Source of the DNA: Bin107 sp965221655 | Lineage (GTDB): Bacteria > UBA8248 | NCBI GenBank assembly: GCA_965221655.1 | Contig: OZ244906.1 | Coordinates: forward strand, 310,001 to 374,000 | DNA length: 64,000 nt | Direction of reading: 5' to 3' | In this document: piece by piece, positions 1-8,163 of the stretch | Layout of the letters: every line of letters begins with the position of its first letter | Numbering within the stretch: position 1 is the first letter of the stretch | Position numbers and translations under genes: made by a program | Notes under the pieces: generated by a model | Told to the model about the DNA's origin: nothing | Seen by the model: the letters and a program-made list of their open reading frames with translations, nothing else | Databases searched by the model: none

Positions 1-573
1 CTCGGCGGCGAAGCGCTCGTCGCGCACGATGTCGTGGGCGAGCACCTTCATGCCGAAGGCCACGGCGCGGCGCGCCACGCGCTTGCCGATGTTGCCCAGC
101 CCGATGACGCCGAGCGTCTTGCCCCGCAGCGGCGCTATGGGCACCCGCAAATCCGCCCACTCCCCCGCGCGCACCTTCTTGTCGGTTGCGGCGATTCTGC
201 GCGCGACGCACAGCATGAGGCCGATGGCGTGCTCGGCCACGGAATCCGAATTCTGACCCGGCGCGTTCGTCACGGCCACCCCGTGGCGCGTGGCGGCCGC
301 GAGGTCCACGGAGTTGAAGCCCACCCCCGTCCTGGCGATATGGCGCAAGTCGGGCGCCGCCGCCAGGGTGCGCTCGTTGTAGGGGTCGTTGCTCGGGAAG
401 GTGACGACCACGCCGGGCAGGGCGGCGAGGAGCTCCTCTTCGGTCTTGTCCACCCCCGTCGAGTCGATGCGAACCTCGAGCCCCGCTTCGGTTTCGAGCG
501 GACGCAGGTAGCGCATCGGGTCCTCGAGACCGTTCAGCCAACTCGTCGTTACCCAGGCGATTCCTTTCGGCAC
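1..573 (-). CDS. D-2-hydroxyacid dehydrogenase (NAD-dependent), C-terminus cut by window edge
   Basis: Reading the minus strand from a GTG at 573 gives 191 residues that run off the window. The start is preceded by GGGAGGAAG at good distance. The N-terminal half shows the catalytic-domain pattern RTGVGFNSVDL and the NAPGQNSDSVAEHAIGLML segment, followed by the Rossmann motif GVIGLGNIGKRVARRA. This is typical of phosphoglycerate dehydrogenase/glyoxylate reductase family enzymes, which reduce 2-keto acids or oxidise D-2-hydroxy acids. The catalytic Arg/Glu/His region lies beyond the edge. It follows fumarase beta by 22 bases and is probably the last visible gene of the sdh-fum operon, so a C4 or related hydroxyacid substrate is plausible but inferred. 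A second family member lies at 60215-61171. Confidence 0.85.
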   Translation of the reverse strand, partial: MPKGIAWVTTSWLNGLEDPMRYLRPLETEAGLEVRIDSTGVDKTEEELLAALPGVVVTFPSNDPYNERTLAAAPDLRHIARTGVGFNSVDLAAATRHGVAVTNAPGQNSDSVAEHAIGLMLCVARRIAATDKKVRAGEWADLRVPIAPLRGKTLGVIGLGNIGKRVARRAVAFGMKVLAHDIVRDERFAAE

Positions 574-595
574 GCCGCGCTTCCTCCCGGGCTTC

Positions 596-1279
596 TCAAA
601 AGACCTCGTCTTCGGGGTTATGCACCTCGCCCATCCGCTTGAGCGTGGGCAGGGGCAGCCCCTCGTAGAGTTTGACGAGCTCCGCGTTCGTCTCCTCGAG
701 CGCCATGCTGTAGAGGCTGTTGCCCCGCGCGTCGCATTCGACGAGAAACGGGCCGAAGCCTTGGACCTCGAACACCCACATCGCCTGGGCGATGCCCAAC
801 TCATCGAGCCAGTGGACGTCCTTCACCCCCGTGATGCCGCGCCCGTACTGCGCGCCGATGCCGTAGCCCACCGTGTTCAGGAACACCGCCCCCAGCCGCT
901 TGAAGTGCTTTTCGTAAAATTCCGTCGACATGCCGCCCTTGCCGATGACGCAGCGCACCCCGTGATCGTCCATCAACATGGGCAGGTGCTTCTCGAAGCG
1001 AAAGCTCGCCGTCGCCGTAACGGCTGCCACGTCCCACGCCCCCGATTCGTCGCGCCCCACGGCGGGCGAGCAGTGGAAGGTGACGTTGGTGAGCGAGGCG
1101 ATGTCCACGGGCGGCGGCGCCTTCTCGTCGAAGAGCTTCTTGTAGAGGCCGATTCTGCCCGTAAACACCACGCCGTCGAAATATACGACGTCGCCGAGTT
1201 CCAGCTTGGCCAAATCCTCGGGCGAGGCCGGGGTGCGGATGCGGTGTTCGTTCATCTCGAGGTCTGCGGTGCCGCTCAT
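596..1279 (-). CDS. Class I (Fe-S) fumarate hydratase beta subunit
   Basis: This 227-residue protein belongs to the Fe-S hydro-lyase C-terminal family (fumarase/L(+)-tartrate dehydratase beta). It shows GDVVYFDGVVFTGR near residue 29 and the IGKGGM loop at 112-117, both family hallmarks. With the adjacent alpha subunit it should form the two-subunit fumarase that hydrates fumarate to L-malate in the cytosol. The ATG is preceded by GGAGAGGGA. It lies 19 bases after the alpha gene and downstream of succinate dehydrogenase, which favours fumarase over tartrate dehydratase, although family members are hard to separate by sequence alone. Confidence 0.9.
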   Translation of the reverse strand: MSGTADLEMNEHRIRTPASPEDLAKLELGDVVYFDGVVFTGRIGLYKKLFDEKAPPPVDIASLTNVTFHCSPAVGRDESGAWDVAAVTATASFRFEKHLPMLMDDHGVRCVIGKGGMSTEFYEKHFKRLGAVFLNTVGYGIGAQYGRGITGVKDVHWLDELGIAQAMWVFEVQGFGPFLVECDARGNSLYSMALEETNAELVKLYEGLPLPTLKRMGEVHNPEDEVF

Positions 1280-1298
1280 CTTCCCTCTCCCGCGCCGC

Positions 1299-2249
1299 TC
1301 ACGCGACGGTGTCGCGGCGGTAGTAGTCGGTGAACCAGTGGGGGTTTTCGCGGTATTCCACCCTGCCGTCGGGGTGGATGCGCGCAGTGGCGCGCCGGAG
1401 CGCGAAGCACTGGTGGTGGATGGATATGGGCATCCCGCCCGTGTGGGTGTATGCCACCTCGATGTGGGTGTCCATCACGGCGCCCTCGCCCTTGAAGCCC
1501 ATGGGTCCGAGGCTCGTCCTGCGGCCCAGGTCGTTCAACTCCTCCTCGAGAGCGGCGATCTCGGGGTCGGGGTTTCTGTCGCCCACCACGCGGAGGCAGG
1601 CCGCCTCCTTGGCCAGGCGCACGCAGGTGTCCTTGGTGCCGCCGATGCCGATGCCCACGATGGCGGGTTGGCAGGAGAGGCCGCGCTTGAAGAACTCGCC
1701 TATCACGTCGAGGAAGAAGCGCTTGATGCCGTCAATACCGTCGGTGGGGAAGAGCATGCGGTAGTCGCCGCCGAACAGCCCCCCCTTGTGGAAGCTGGTG
1801 AGTTCGAGCCAGTCCACGTCGGGCTCCCAGGAGTAGTCGACCGTCGGGGCGTGGATGCCCACGTTGTTGTTGTAGTCGTGCCGGGTGAGGGGGTGCACCC
1901 GGTTGGGGCGCAGGGGAACGCGCTCGGTGGCGTCCGCCGTTCCCTGGCGAATCGAGCGCTCCAGCGCCACGAAGCCGCCCTCGAGGGCGACCTCGTTGCC
2001 CACCTTGGCGTAGAAGCGCGGCAGGCCCGTGTCGGCGCACATGGGGCGCTGCTCGTCCACGGCGACCTTGTAGTTGTTCACGATCTCGAGCAGCACGAAC
2101 TTCGAGAGCTTCTGCGTCTCGCGCTCGGCCATGTCGGCGATGTGCTCGCCCACGTCGCGGGGGATGCCGATGGCCGCGCGGCGGTTGAGCTCATAAGCCA
2201 CCTCGCGGACGAGTTCGCTGCTGATGGCGTTTTTCTCCATGGTCGGCAT
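1299..2249 (-). CDS. Class I (Fe-S) fumarate hydratase alpha subunit
   Basis: The 316-residue product is the Fe-S cluster-bearing alpha subunit of a heterodimeric class I fumarase. Three cysteines at about 71 (CADTGLPRFY), 193 (SCQPA, just before VGIGIGGT) and 281 (HHQCFAL) are spaced as the [4Fe-4S] ligands of this family. The start ATG has GGAGAAC upstream. It sits directly after sdhB and before fumarase beta, so succinate to fumarate to malate is encoded in one transcript. Such clusters are oxygen-labile in characterised members. L(+)-tartrate dehydratase alpha is the alternative reading. Confidence 0.92.
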   Translation of the reverse strand: MPTMEKNAISSELVREVAYELNRRAAIGIPRDVGEHIADMAERETQKLSKFVLLEIVNNYKVAVDEQRPMCADTGLPRFYAKVGNEVALEGGFVALERSIRQGTADATERVPLRPNRVHPLTRHDYNNNVGIHAPTVDYSWEPDVDWLELTSFHKGGLFGGDYRMLFPTDGIDGIKRFFLDVIGEFFKRGLSCQPAIVGIGIGGTKDTCVRLAKEAACLRVVGDRNPDPEIAALEEELNDLGRRTSLGPMGFKGEGAVMDTHIEVAYTHTGGMPISIHHQCFALRRATARIHPDGRVEYRENPHWFTDYYRRDTVA

Positions 2250-2265
2250 ATCGTTCTCCTTCGCG

Positions 2266-3045
2266 CTACGATTTCCCCGGAGCCCCGCCCCGCAGCAGGG
2301 CGGCGGCGAATCCTTTGATGCCCTGCGAGGCGGCGCGGCGCTTGAGTCCCTTGATGGCGCCCGTCGGGCTGATGCCCTTGGGGCAGCTCTCCGTGCAGTT
2401 GTATTGCGAATGGCATCGCCAGACGCCGTCTTCTCCGCAGACCTCGAGGAGCCTCTCCGCGCCCAGGGCGTCGCGGCTGTCGTTCACGAGCGTCCAGGCG
2501 CGGTTGAGCGCGGCGGGTCCGAGGTAGTCCCCGTCGTGCCCCACGATGGAGCACGAAGCATAGCAGATGCCGCAGGTGATGCACTCGATGTGGGGCTCGA
2601 TGCGCTTGCGCTCGCGCGCGGCGGGCGCAACGCGCGCAGGCGCTCGCGCCGCCTCCTCGGTGGGTTCGAGCCAGCCGCGCGCGCGCTTCATCTTGGCGAA
2701 AAACGGCGCCATATCCACGGCGAGGTCGCGCACCACGGGAAAGTTCGGCAAGGGCTCCAGGGCCACCTCTTCGCCCAGGGCCGCCAGGCGCGTCCGGCAC
2801 GCCCAGGCGGGGCGGCCGTTTACCCGAATCGCGCAGGTGCCGCACATGCCCACCCGGCAGGAGTAGCGAAACGAGAGGGTGGCGTCCTGTGCGCTCTGGA
2901 TGGCGACGAGGGCGTCGAGCACCGTCGTGCGCGGCCCGGCGCGGACTTTGAAGGCCTCGGTGCGCGCAACGCCTCCTGCCTCGCCCCGCCGAACGAGCAC
3001 CCGCACGCTGCGGGGCTCCGCCGCTTGCGTCGTCTTTTCGCTCAC
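2266..3045 (-). CDS. sdhB: Succinate dehydrogenase/fumarate reductase iron-sulfur subunit
   Basis: From the GTG at 3045 the protein has 259 residues, the usual SdhB size. An N-terminal plant-type ferredoxin domain carries C63, C68, C71 and C83 for the [2Fe-2S] cluster. The C-terminal domain carries CITCGICYASC (154-164) and CHSQYNCTESCP (210-221) for the [4Fe-4S] and [3Fe-4S] clusters. It passes electrons from the flavoprotein to the membrane quinone site. GGAGG lies 8 bases before the GTG, and this GTG overlaps the sdhC stop as GTGA, implying translational coupling. Longer readings upstream run into sdhC and are unlikely. Confidence 0.95.
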   Translation of the reverse strand: MSEKTTQAAEPRSVRVLVRRGEAGGVARTEAFKVRAGPRTTVLDALVAIQSAQDATLSFRYSCRVGMCGTCAIRVNGRPAWACRTRLAALGEEVALEPLPNFPVVRDLAVDMAPFFAKMKRARGWLEPTEEAARAPARVAPAARERKRIEPHIECITCGICYASCSIVGHDGDYLGPAALNRAWTLVNDSRDALGAERLLEVCGEDGVWRCHSQYNCTESCPKGISPTGAIKGLKRRAASQGIKGFAAALLRGGAPGKS

Positions 3046-3380
3046 GACGCGAACCTCCAGTAGTCCCCGTGCATGTAGGCCAGCCAGAAAAAGGCGACCA
3101 CGCCGAGGCCGCAGAGCGTCCACAGCAGCTTGCGCTGGTGGCGGTCGGGAAAGCCCAGGTCGGTCAGAATCACCTTCACGCCGTGCATGGCGTGCCAGAC
3201 GACGAGCGCCAGCATGGTGATGCGCACTGAATCGACGTAGGGGTTCATGATGTGAATCGGAATCAGGACGATGAGCACCAGCGCGGAGACCCTTTGCAGC
3301 ACCCACGCCCACATGCCCGGATACATCGAGCGCCACGCCCTCACGTTCCAGGCGGGGGATTTGGTGGCCGGTTCGCTCAA
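3042..3380 (-). CDS. sdhC: Succinate dehydrogenase membrane anchor/cytochrome b subunit
   Basis: Starting at a TTG (3380) with GAGGA upstream gives 112 residues and three hydrophobic helices at roughly residues 25-45, 52-72 and 85-104. Histidines in PIHIM and WHAMHG sit where the haem b ligands of Sdh anchors lie. It binds the SdhAB head to the inner membrane and forms the quinone site. Only one small anchor gene is present between sdhA and sdhB, where many bacteria have sdhC and sdhD, so it may act as a homodimer or resemble a single-anchor type. The gene begins 13 bases after the sdhA stop and overlaps sdhB. Confidence 0.8.
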   Translation of the reverse strand: MSEPATKSPAWNVRAWRSMYPGMWAWVLQRVSALVLIVLIPIHIMNPYVDSVRITMLALVVWHAMHGVKVILTDLGFPDRHQRKLLWTLCGLGVVAFFWLAYMHGDYWRFAS

Positions 3381-3393
3381 GGGGCGTTCCTCG

Positions 3394-5103
3394 TCAGTCG
3401 ACAAAGTAGGGCGTGGGTGCGGCGGGCGTGGGCTCCATGCGCGAGAACACAACCGGCCTGCGCTCGATGCGGGCCGCCTCTCCCTCGCGCCGCACGCAGA
3501 CGTTGTAGAGGCCTGCCTCCTGCGTTTCGGGATAATCGTCCCTGTAGTGGCTGCCCCGGCTCTCGTCGCGCTCTATCGCCGAGCGCGCGATGAGCTCCGC
3601 CGCGCATGTTTGGCTGCGTACGTCGAGTACGTGCTGCCAGGCGAGGTTGTAGGCCCGCCCCCCCTGTGCGCGGGCGGCGCGGGCGCGTTCGGCGAGGGCG
3701 AGAATCTCCTCCAGCCCGCGGGCGAGGTCCGCCCCGTTTCGCCGCAAGCCCACCTTTTGCCACATCGTCTCCTTAAGCGCGGCCCGAACGGGGTAGGGCG
3801 CCTCGCCCGTGTCCAGGGCGTCGAGCGTCCTCTCCTGGGCTTGCGCGAGTGCTTCTGTGTCGTAAGGCAGGAGCGGGGAGTCCGCCGCCTCTTCGGCCAT
3901 CGCCTCGCCGGCAATCTCACCGAAGACCGTGGCGTTCGCCACTCCGTTTCCGCCCAGGCGGTTCGCGCCGTGGGTGCCGCCGGCGTCCTCGCCCGCGGCG
4001 AACAGGCCCGCGAGGCTCGTGCGGCAGGCGGGGTCTATCTTCACCCCGCCCATCATGTAGTGCGCGGTGGGGGTGACCTCCACGGGGCCGCCCGCCAGGT
4101 CGTAGCCCAAATCGGCGCAGCGCTCCACCATGCCCTTGAAGTTCTTGCGCACGAACGACGCCCCCAGGTGGCTCACGTCGATAAACACCCCGCCGCCCGG
4201 CGTGCCGCGGCCTTCGATAATCTCGGTGTAGCCCGCCCGCGACACCACGTCGCGCGTGGCGCGCTCCATGCGCTCGGGGTCGTAGCGCTCCATGTAGCGC
4301 TCGCCGCGGGCGTTCTTCAGGTGCCCGCCCGCCCCGCGCAGACCTTCTTCGAGCAGGGTGCCCGTTATCTGGAGGCCGTCTCCGGTGAGGATGCCCGTCG
4401 GGTGGAACTGCACCATCTCCATGTCGCAAAAAGAGGCCCCCGCCTCCCAGGCGATGGCCATGCCGTCGGTGGCGAGCTCCTGCGCGCAGGCGGAGATTTT
4501 ATAGAGCGTGGGGCCGCCGCCCGTGGCGAGGAGCGTGCATTTGGCGTTCACGGCGAGGAATTCCCCGCTTCTCATGTCGAGCAGCAAAGCGCCCGCGACG
4601 CGCCCGGTCTCTCCCCGCGCGGGGAGGAGCGCCACCGCCCGCGTTTCCTCTAAAACGTCCGTTTCGCGCCGCACGAGCTGTTCCGCCACGCGGTTGGTGA
4701 TCTCGATGCCCGTCAGGTCGCCCTTGTGCACCGTTCTGTCAAAACTCTGGCCCGCGAAGGCCTTTTGGTGGATGGTGCCGTCCTCGTTGCGATCGAAAAA
4801 GCAGCCGCACACCGTTTCGAGGCGCTCCACGCAGCCCGGCGCGCGGCTCACGAGCGCCCAGGCGAGTTCCTGGTCGTTTATCCACGCCCCGCCCTTCAGG
4901 GTGTCGAGAAAGTGGTTTTCCACCGAGTCGCTCTCGGCGAGGGCGACGTTGTAGCCGCCTTGCACCATGCGCGTGCAGCCGCTCTTGCCGAAGAGGCCCT
5001 TTACCGCGACGGTTACGTCGAGGGCGGGGTTGCGCTCGTGTGCGGCGAGTGCGGCGAGCAGGCCCGCACCGCCCGAACCCAGAATGAGAACGTCCGTTTT
5101 CAT
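3394..5103 (-). CDS. sdhA: Succinate dehydrogenase/fumarate reductase flavoprotein subunit
   Basis: The 569-residue flavoprotein starts with the FAD-binding motif LILGSGGAGLLAALAA and ends with the family C-terminal domain. The substrate loop PTAHYMMGGV and the segment GTHGANRLGGNGVANA are conserved. At the position where SdhA/FrdA carry the His that binds FAD covalently (SHTVAAQGG in other members), this protein reads SGCTRMVQGG, with Cys43. FAD may therefore be non-covalently bound, which can favour fumarate reduction or simply mark a divergent clade. The ATG at 5103 lacks a near ribosome site; an in-frame TTG at 5112 has GGGAG ten bases upstream and may be the true start. First gene of the sdh-fum operon. 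Confidence 0.9.
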   Translation of the reverse strand: MKTDVLILGSGGAGLLAALAAHERNPALDVTVAVKGLFGKSGCTRMVQGGYNVALAESDSVENHFLDTLKGGAWINDQELAWALVSRAPGCVERLETVCGCFFDRNEDGTIHQKAFAGQSFDRTVHKGDLTGIEITNRVAEQLVRRETDVLEETRAVALLPARGETGRVAGALLLDMRSGEFLAVNAKCTLLATGGGPTLYKISACAQELATDGMAIAWEAGASFCDMEMVQFHPTGILTGDGLQITGTLLEEGLRGAGGHLKNARGERYMERYDPERMERATRDVVSRAGYTEIIEGRGTPGGGVFIDVSHLGASFVRKNFKGMVERCADLGYDLAGGPVEVTPTAHYMMGGVKIDPACRTSLAGLFAAGEDAGGTHGANRLGGNGVANATVFGEIAGEAMAEEAADSPLLPYDTEALAQAQERTLDALDTGEAPYPVRAALKETMWQKVGLRRNGADLARGLEEILALAERARAARAQGGRAYNLAWQHVLDVRSQTCAAELIARSAIERDESRGSHYRDDYPETQEAGLYNVCVRREGEAARIERRPVVFSRMEPTPAAPTPYFVD

Positions 5104-5241
5104 CGTGCGCAAGGGGCAGGTTCTCCCGATGAATCGAAGGGTTTTGTCCCGATCCGGAGAATGCCACACCGAGGCGTAGCCGGACAAGGCAGGCCGCGTT
5201 GTACCTCGTGCGGCGAGGCGCCGCCCCGAGGCCGGGTCGGG

Positions 5242-5910
5242 CTAGAGTTTTTGCAGGATGACGACGCGGCGCGCATCCGTCCAAAGGAGTGCGAAGCCGA
5301 AATGCTCCGCCATCCACGCGAAACTCTCCGCCCTGTAGAAGCACAGGTGCGTGAAGTCGCGCCTGTAGTGCCAGTTGTTCACGAAGAGCGCTTCTTCCCA
5401 GAACGCCGTCATGACGCCGAGCAGCCCGCCCGTTTTGAGGCTTTGGTGGAGGTTCTCCATCTCGCGGCGGGGGTGGCGCAGATGCTCAAAGGTCTCGCTC
5501 GCGGCGATGAAATCGAACGGCCCCGCTGGCATTTCGGGGAAGAAAAACGGGTCGTAGGGCAAACAGGCAAAGCCCGCCGCGTTCATGATGGCGCACAGCG
5601 CGGGGGTGCCGCCGGGCGCCGGCCCCGCCCCGAAGTCGAGCCCCCGCGCTCCTGCGGGCAGCCTGCTTGCCAGGGGCGTGCTCAGTTGCCTCAAGAAGGC
5701 GAGGTAGCCCGCGTCCTCGGCTGAGTTTCGGTGCATCTCGTAGCGGGCCTTCTCGGCCTCGGGCGTCGGCCAGAACGCGGGCGGAACGAAAATGAGCATG
5801 CACGCCGCACAGCGCAGGTAGTCGCGCGCCTCCGCGTGGAGCAGGAGAGATGTATTTCCGCTTCCGCACAGGGGGCACGCAAGGGGCTTGGGTGGGGAGG
5901 CATCTGTCAT
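5242..5910 (-). CDS. Class I SAM-dependent methyltransferase with N-terminal zinc-ribbon-like CxxC pairs
   Basis: The 222-residue product opens with CPLCG and CAAC pairs about 20 residues apart, a putative zinc ribbon. A Rossmann methyltransferase core follows, with SAM-binding motif GLDFGAGPAPGG, the acidic residue in PYDPFF, and FDFIAASETFEHL, the usual post-II region. The layout resembles small sugar- or lipid-directed methyltransferases that begin with a zinc-binding module, but the substrate is unknown. The ATG at 5910 is the first start that excludes a low-quality N-terminal extension; no strong ribosome site is visible. It is 138 bases upstream of sdhA on the same strand and may be read together with that operon. 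Confidence 0.75.
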   Translation of the reverse strand: MTDASPPKPLACPLCGSGNTSLLLHAEARDYLRCAACMLIFVPPAFWPTPEAEKARYEMHRNSAEDAGYLAFLRQLSTPLASRLPAGARGLDFGAGPAPGGTPALCAIMNAAGFACLPYDPFFFPEMPAGPFDFIAASETFEHLRHPRREMENLHQSLKTGGLLGVMTAFWEEALFVNNWHYRRDFTHLCFYRAESFAWMAEHFGFALLWTDARRVVILQKL

Positions 5911-6116
5911 GCGCGCGGCTCTGTCGTGTGGAGGTGAGCGTCGTCCGCCGGGCGGGTTTGCGCGGCATTCTAGCCCCGGCGACTTCGTTCGGGCAACGGG
6001 GCGGCGCGCGCGCGAAAACGCCTTTCGTGTTGACACTCCCGGGCGCATCCCCTAGCGTGGGGAGCCTGCAACAGGGCGCGGCGTCGCGCGTTTCATCGTT
6101 CGGGGAGTTCTCAGGT

Positions 6117-6881
6117 TTGATACTCGACAAATTTCGTCTGGGCGGCAAGGTCGCCCTGGTGACGGGTGCGGGCACGGGTCTGGGTGCGGCGGTGGCCGCA
6201 GGTCTCGCCGAGGCGGGGGCGGACGTGGCCGCCCTGGGCAGGCGGGCGCACCTGGTGGAGGAGACGGCGCACGCGGCGGAATCGCTCGGCCGGCGCGCAC
6301 TCGCCATCGGGGCTGACGTCACGAACGCCGAAGAGGTGGCCCGCGCCGTCGCGCGCACCGAGGAGGCTCTCGGCGGCATCGACGTGCTCGTGAACGCGGC
6401 GGGCGTGCTGAACGCCGATGCGAGCGTGGACGTGTCGCCGGAAGATTTTCGCTTCGTCGTCGACGTGAACCTCACGGGCGCGTTTTTGTGCGCACAGGCC
6501 GCAGGCAGAGGGATGCTCGCGCGCGGTGGGGGCAGCATCGTGAACGTGGGCACGTTTCTGGGCGAGCGGGGGCACCGGCCCGCGCGCGCGGCTTATAACG
6601 CGAGCAAGTACGGCGTGGTGGGGCTCACCAAGGCACTGGCGGCGGAGTGGGGGCCGCGGGGCGTGCGCGTGAACTGCATCTGCCCCGGCGTGCACCGCAC
6701 CCCCATGCTCGCACCTGCGCTGGAGGATCCGCGCACCGAGGAGCATCTGCGCGAGAGGACGATGCTGGGCCGCGTGGGCGAGCCCGAGGACGTCGTGGGG
6801 CTTGCCGTGTTTCTCGCCTCGGACGCTTCGGCTTACGTAACGGGCGAGCGCATCTTTGAAGACGGAGGAGGCTGGCTTTAG
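6117..6881 (+). CDS. SDR-family oxidoreductase (gluconate 5-dehydrogenase/3-oxoacyl reductase-like)
   Basis: The 254-residue classical short-chain dehydrogenase starts at TTG 6117 with GGGGAG ten bases before it. It has the cofactor motif TGAGTGLG, the NAAG structural motif (NAAGVLN), a catalytic Tyr-Lys pair in YNASKYG and the C-terminal EDGGGWL. It should oxidise or reduce an alcohol/ketone with NAD(P). Substrate is not readable; sugar-acid dehydrogenases such as 2-deoxy-D-gluconate 3-dehydrogenase share this pattern. It runs divergently from the methyltransferase and is followed after 14 bases by a HAD phosphatase. Confidence 0.85.
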   Translation: MILDKFRLGGKVALVTGAGTGLGAAVAAGLAEAGADVAALGRRAHLVEETAHAAESLGRRALAIGADVTNAEEVARAVARTEEALGGIDVLVNAAGVLNADASVDVSPEDFRFVVDVNLTGAFLCAQAAGRGMLARGGGSIVNVGTFLGERGHRPARAAYNASKYGVVGLTKALAAEWGPRGVRVNCICPGVHRTPMLAPALEDPRTEEHLRERTMLGRVGEPEDVVGLAVFLASDASAYVTGERIFEDGGGWL

Positions 6882-6895
6882 GGCCGGTGGAGGCG

Positions 6896-7600
6896 ATGGC
6901 GGAGTTGCGGGCGGTCATCTTCGATTTTGACGGCACCATCGCGGACAGTGAACCGCTCCACCTCGCGGCGTTCCAGGCGGTGCTGGCGGAGGAGTTGGGT
7001 CTCGACCTCACCGAGGAGGAATACGCCGAGCGCTATCTGGCGTTTGACGACAGATTGCTGTTCACCCACGTGCTGGGGGATCGCGGCGTGGTGGTCGAGC
7101 CCGAGCGCTTCGAGCAGCTTCTCGAGCGCAAGGAAGCCCGCTACCGCGAGATCGCCCACGCGCCGCGCATTCTGCCCGGTGCTGCGGAGATGATACGCGC
7201 CGCCTCCGCCCACTGGCCGCTGGCCATCGCGAGCGGTGCGCTGGGCCACGAGGTGCGGCCCGTACTCGAGCGCGCAGGGTTGCTCGATTGTTTTCCCGTC
7301 ATCGTGACGGCGGAGATGGTGAGCCGCGGAAAGCCCGACCCCGAAAGTTTTCTGGCGGCTCTGGAGCGCATCGACGAGAGGGCTGCGGAGCCGATTCCGG
7401 CGGCCTCGTGCCTCGTGGTGGAAGATTCGGTGGCGGGCGTGCGCTCGGGCCGCGCCGCGGGAATGCGCACGCTCGCCGTCACGACGAGCTATCCCGCGGA
7501 GAAGCTCACGATGGCCGACCGCGTTGTGGATTCTCTTGAGGAGACGGTCGACCCGGGCGGTCTCGCCGTCTGGTTCGCCGCTCTGCCGGATGGAGAATGA
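6896..7600 (+). CDS. HAD-superfamily hydrolase, beta-phosphoglucomutase/phosphatase-like
   Basis: About 234 residues with all four HAD motifs: DFDGTIADSEP (nucleophile and acid/base Asp), IASGA, the Lys in RGKPDPESF, and EDSVAGVRSGRAAGM. The helical cap domain between motifs I and II is that of the CbbY/beta-phosphoglucomutase group. It would dephosphorylate or isomerise a phosphosugar; the exact substrate is unknown. The ATG at 6896 is chosen, but GTG at 6887 is an in-frame alternative that adds three residues. It lies between an SDR gene and def in a tightly packed plus-strand run, with 3 bases to def. Confidence 0.85.
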   Translation: MAELRAVIFDFDGTIADSEPLHLAAFQAVLAEELGLDLTEEEYAERYLAFDDRLLFTHVLGDRGVVVEPERFEQLLERKEARYREIAHAPRILPGAAEMIRAASAHWPLAIASGALGHEVRPVLERAGLLDCFPVIVTAEMVSRGKPDPESFLAALERIDERAAEPIPAASCLVVEDSVAGVRSGRAAGMRTLAVTTSYPAEKLTMADRVVDSLEETVDPGGLAVWFAALPDGE

Positions 7601-7603
7601 GGC

Positions 7604-8134
7604 ATGTCGATCCTGAAGGTCGCCCGCCTGGGCCACCCCGTTCTGCGCGAGGCCGCGCGCGAGCTGCCGCCCGCACAACGCACACACCCCGCCCTCGCGG
7701 GGCTGGTGGAGGACATGGTGCACACCATGGCGGAATACGCGGGCGTGGGGCTGGCCGCTCCCCAGGTGCACGAGAGCGTGCGGTTGTTCGTCATGCAGCC
7801 CGACCCCGAGGACGAGACCACCCTGCGCGTGGCCGTGAACCCCAAACTTACCCTCCTGGGGGTTGCGGACTGGGAGGGCTGGGAGGGGTGTCTCAGTATC
7901 CCCGACGTGCACGGCCTGGTGCCGCGCAGCACGAGTGTGCGCCTGGAGGCACTCGACGCGAACGGGCGGGCGTACGCGGAAGAATTCGAGGGCTTCGCCG
8001 CGCGCGTGTGCCAGCACGAGTACGACCATCTGGAGGGCATCGTTTTTATCGACCGAATGCGCGATTTCGCCTCCCTGTGCTTCGGCGAGGAATACCGCAG
8101 ATACCACGCCCCCCGGCCAGAACCGCAGGAGTAG
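7604..8134 (+). CDS. def: Peptide deformylase
   Basis: This 176-residue enzyme removes the N-formyl group from new proteins. All three family motifs are present: GVGLAAPQ (48-55), EGCLSIP with metal ligand Cys96, and QHEYDHLEG with metal ligands His138 and His142 and catalytic Glu139. Length is normal. It starts 3 bases after the HAD hydrolase stop, so co-transcription is likely. No methionyl-tRNA formyltransferase gene, a common partner, lies beside it here; the next gene is an AT-richer insertion. Confidence 0.95.
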   Translation: MSILKVARLGHPVLREAARELPPAQRTHPALAGLVEDMVHTMAEYAGVGLAAPQVHESVRLFVMQPDPEDETTLRVAVNPKLTLLGVADWEGWEGCLSIPDVHGLVPRSTSVRLEALDANGRAYAEEFEGFAARVCQHEYDHLEGIVFIDRMRDFASLCFGEEYRRYHAPRPEPQE

Positions 8135-8163
8135 GGGGGGATTTCGTTTTCATGGTGTAGTGG

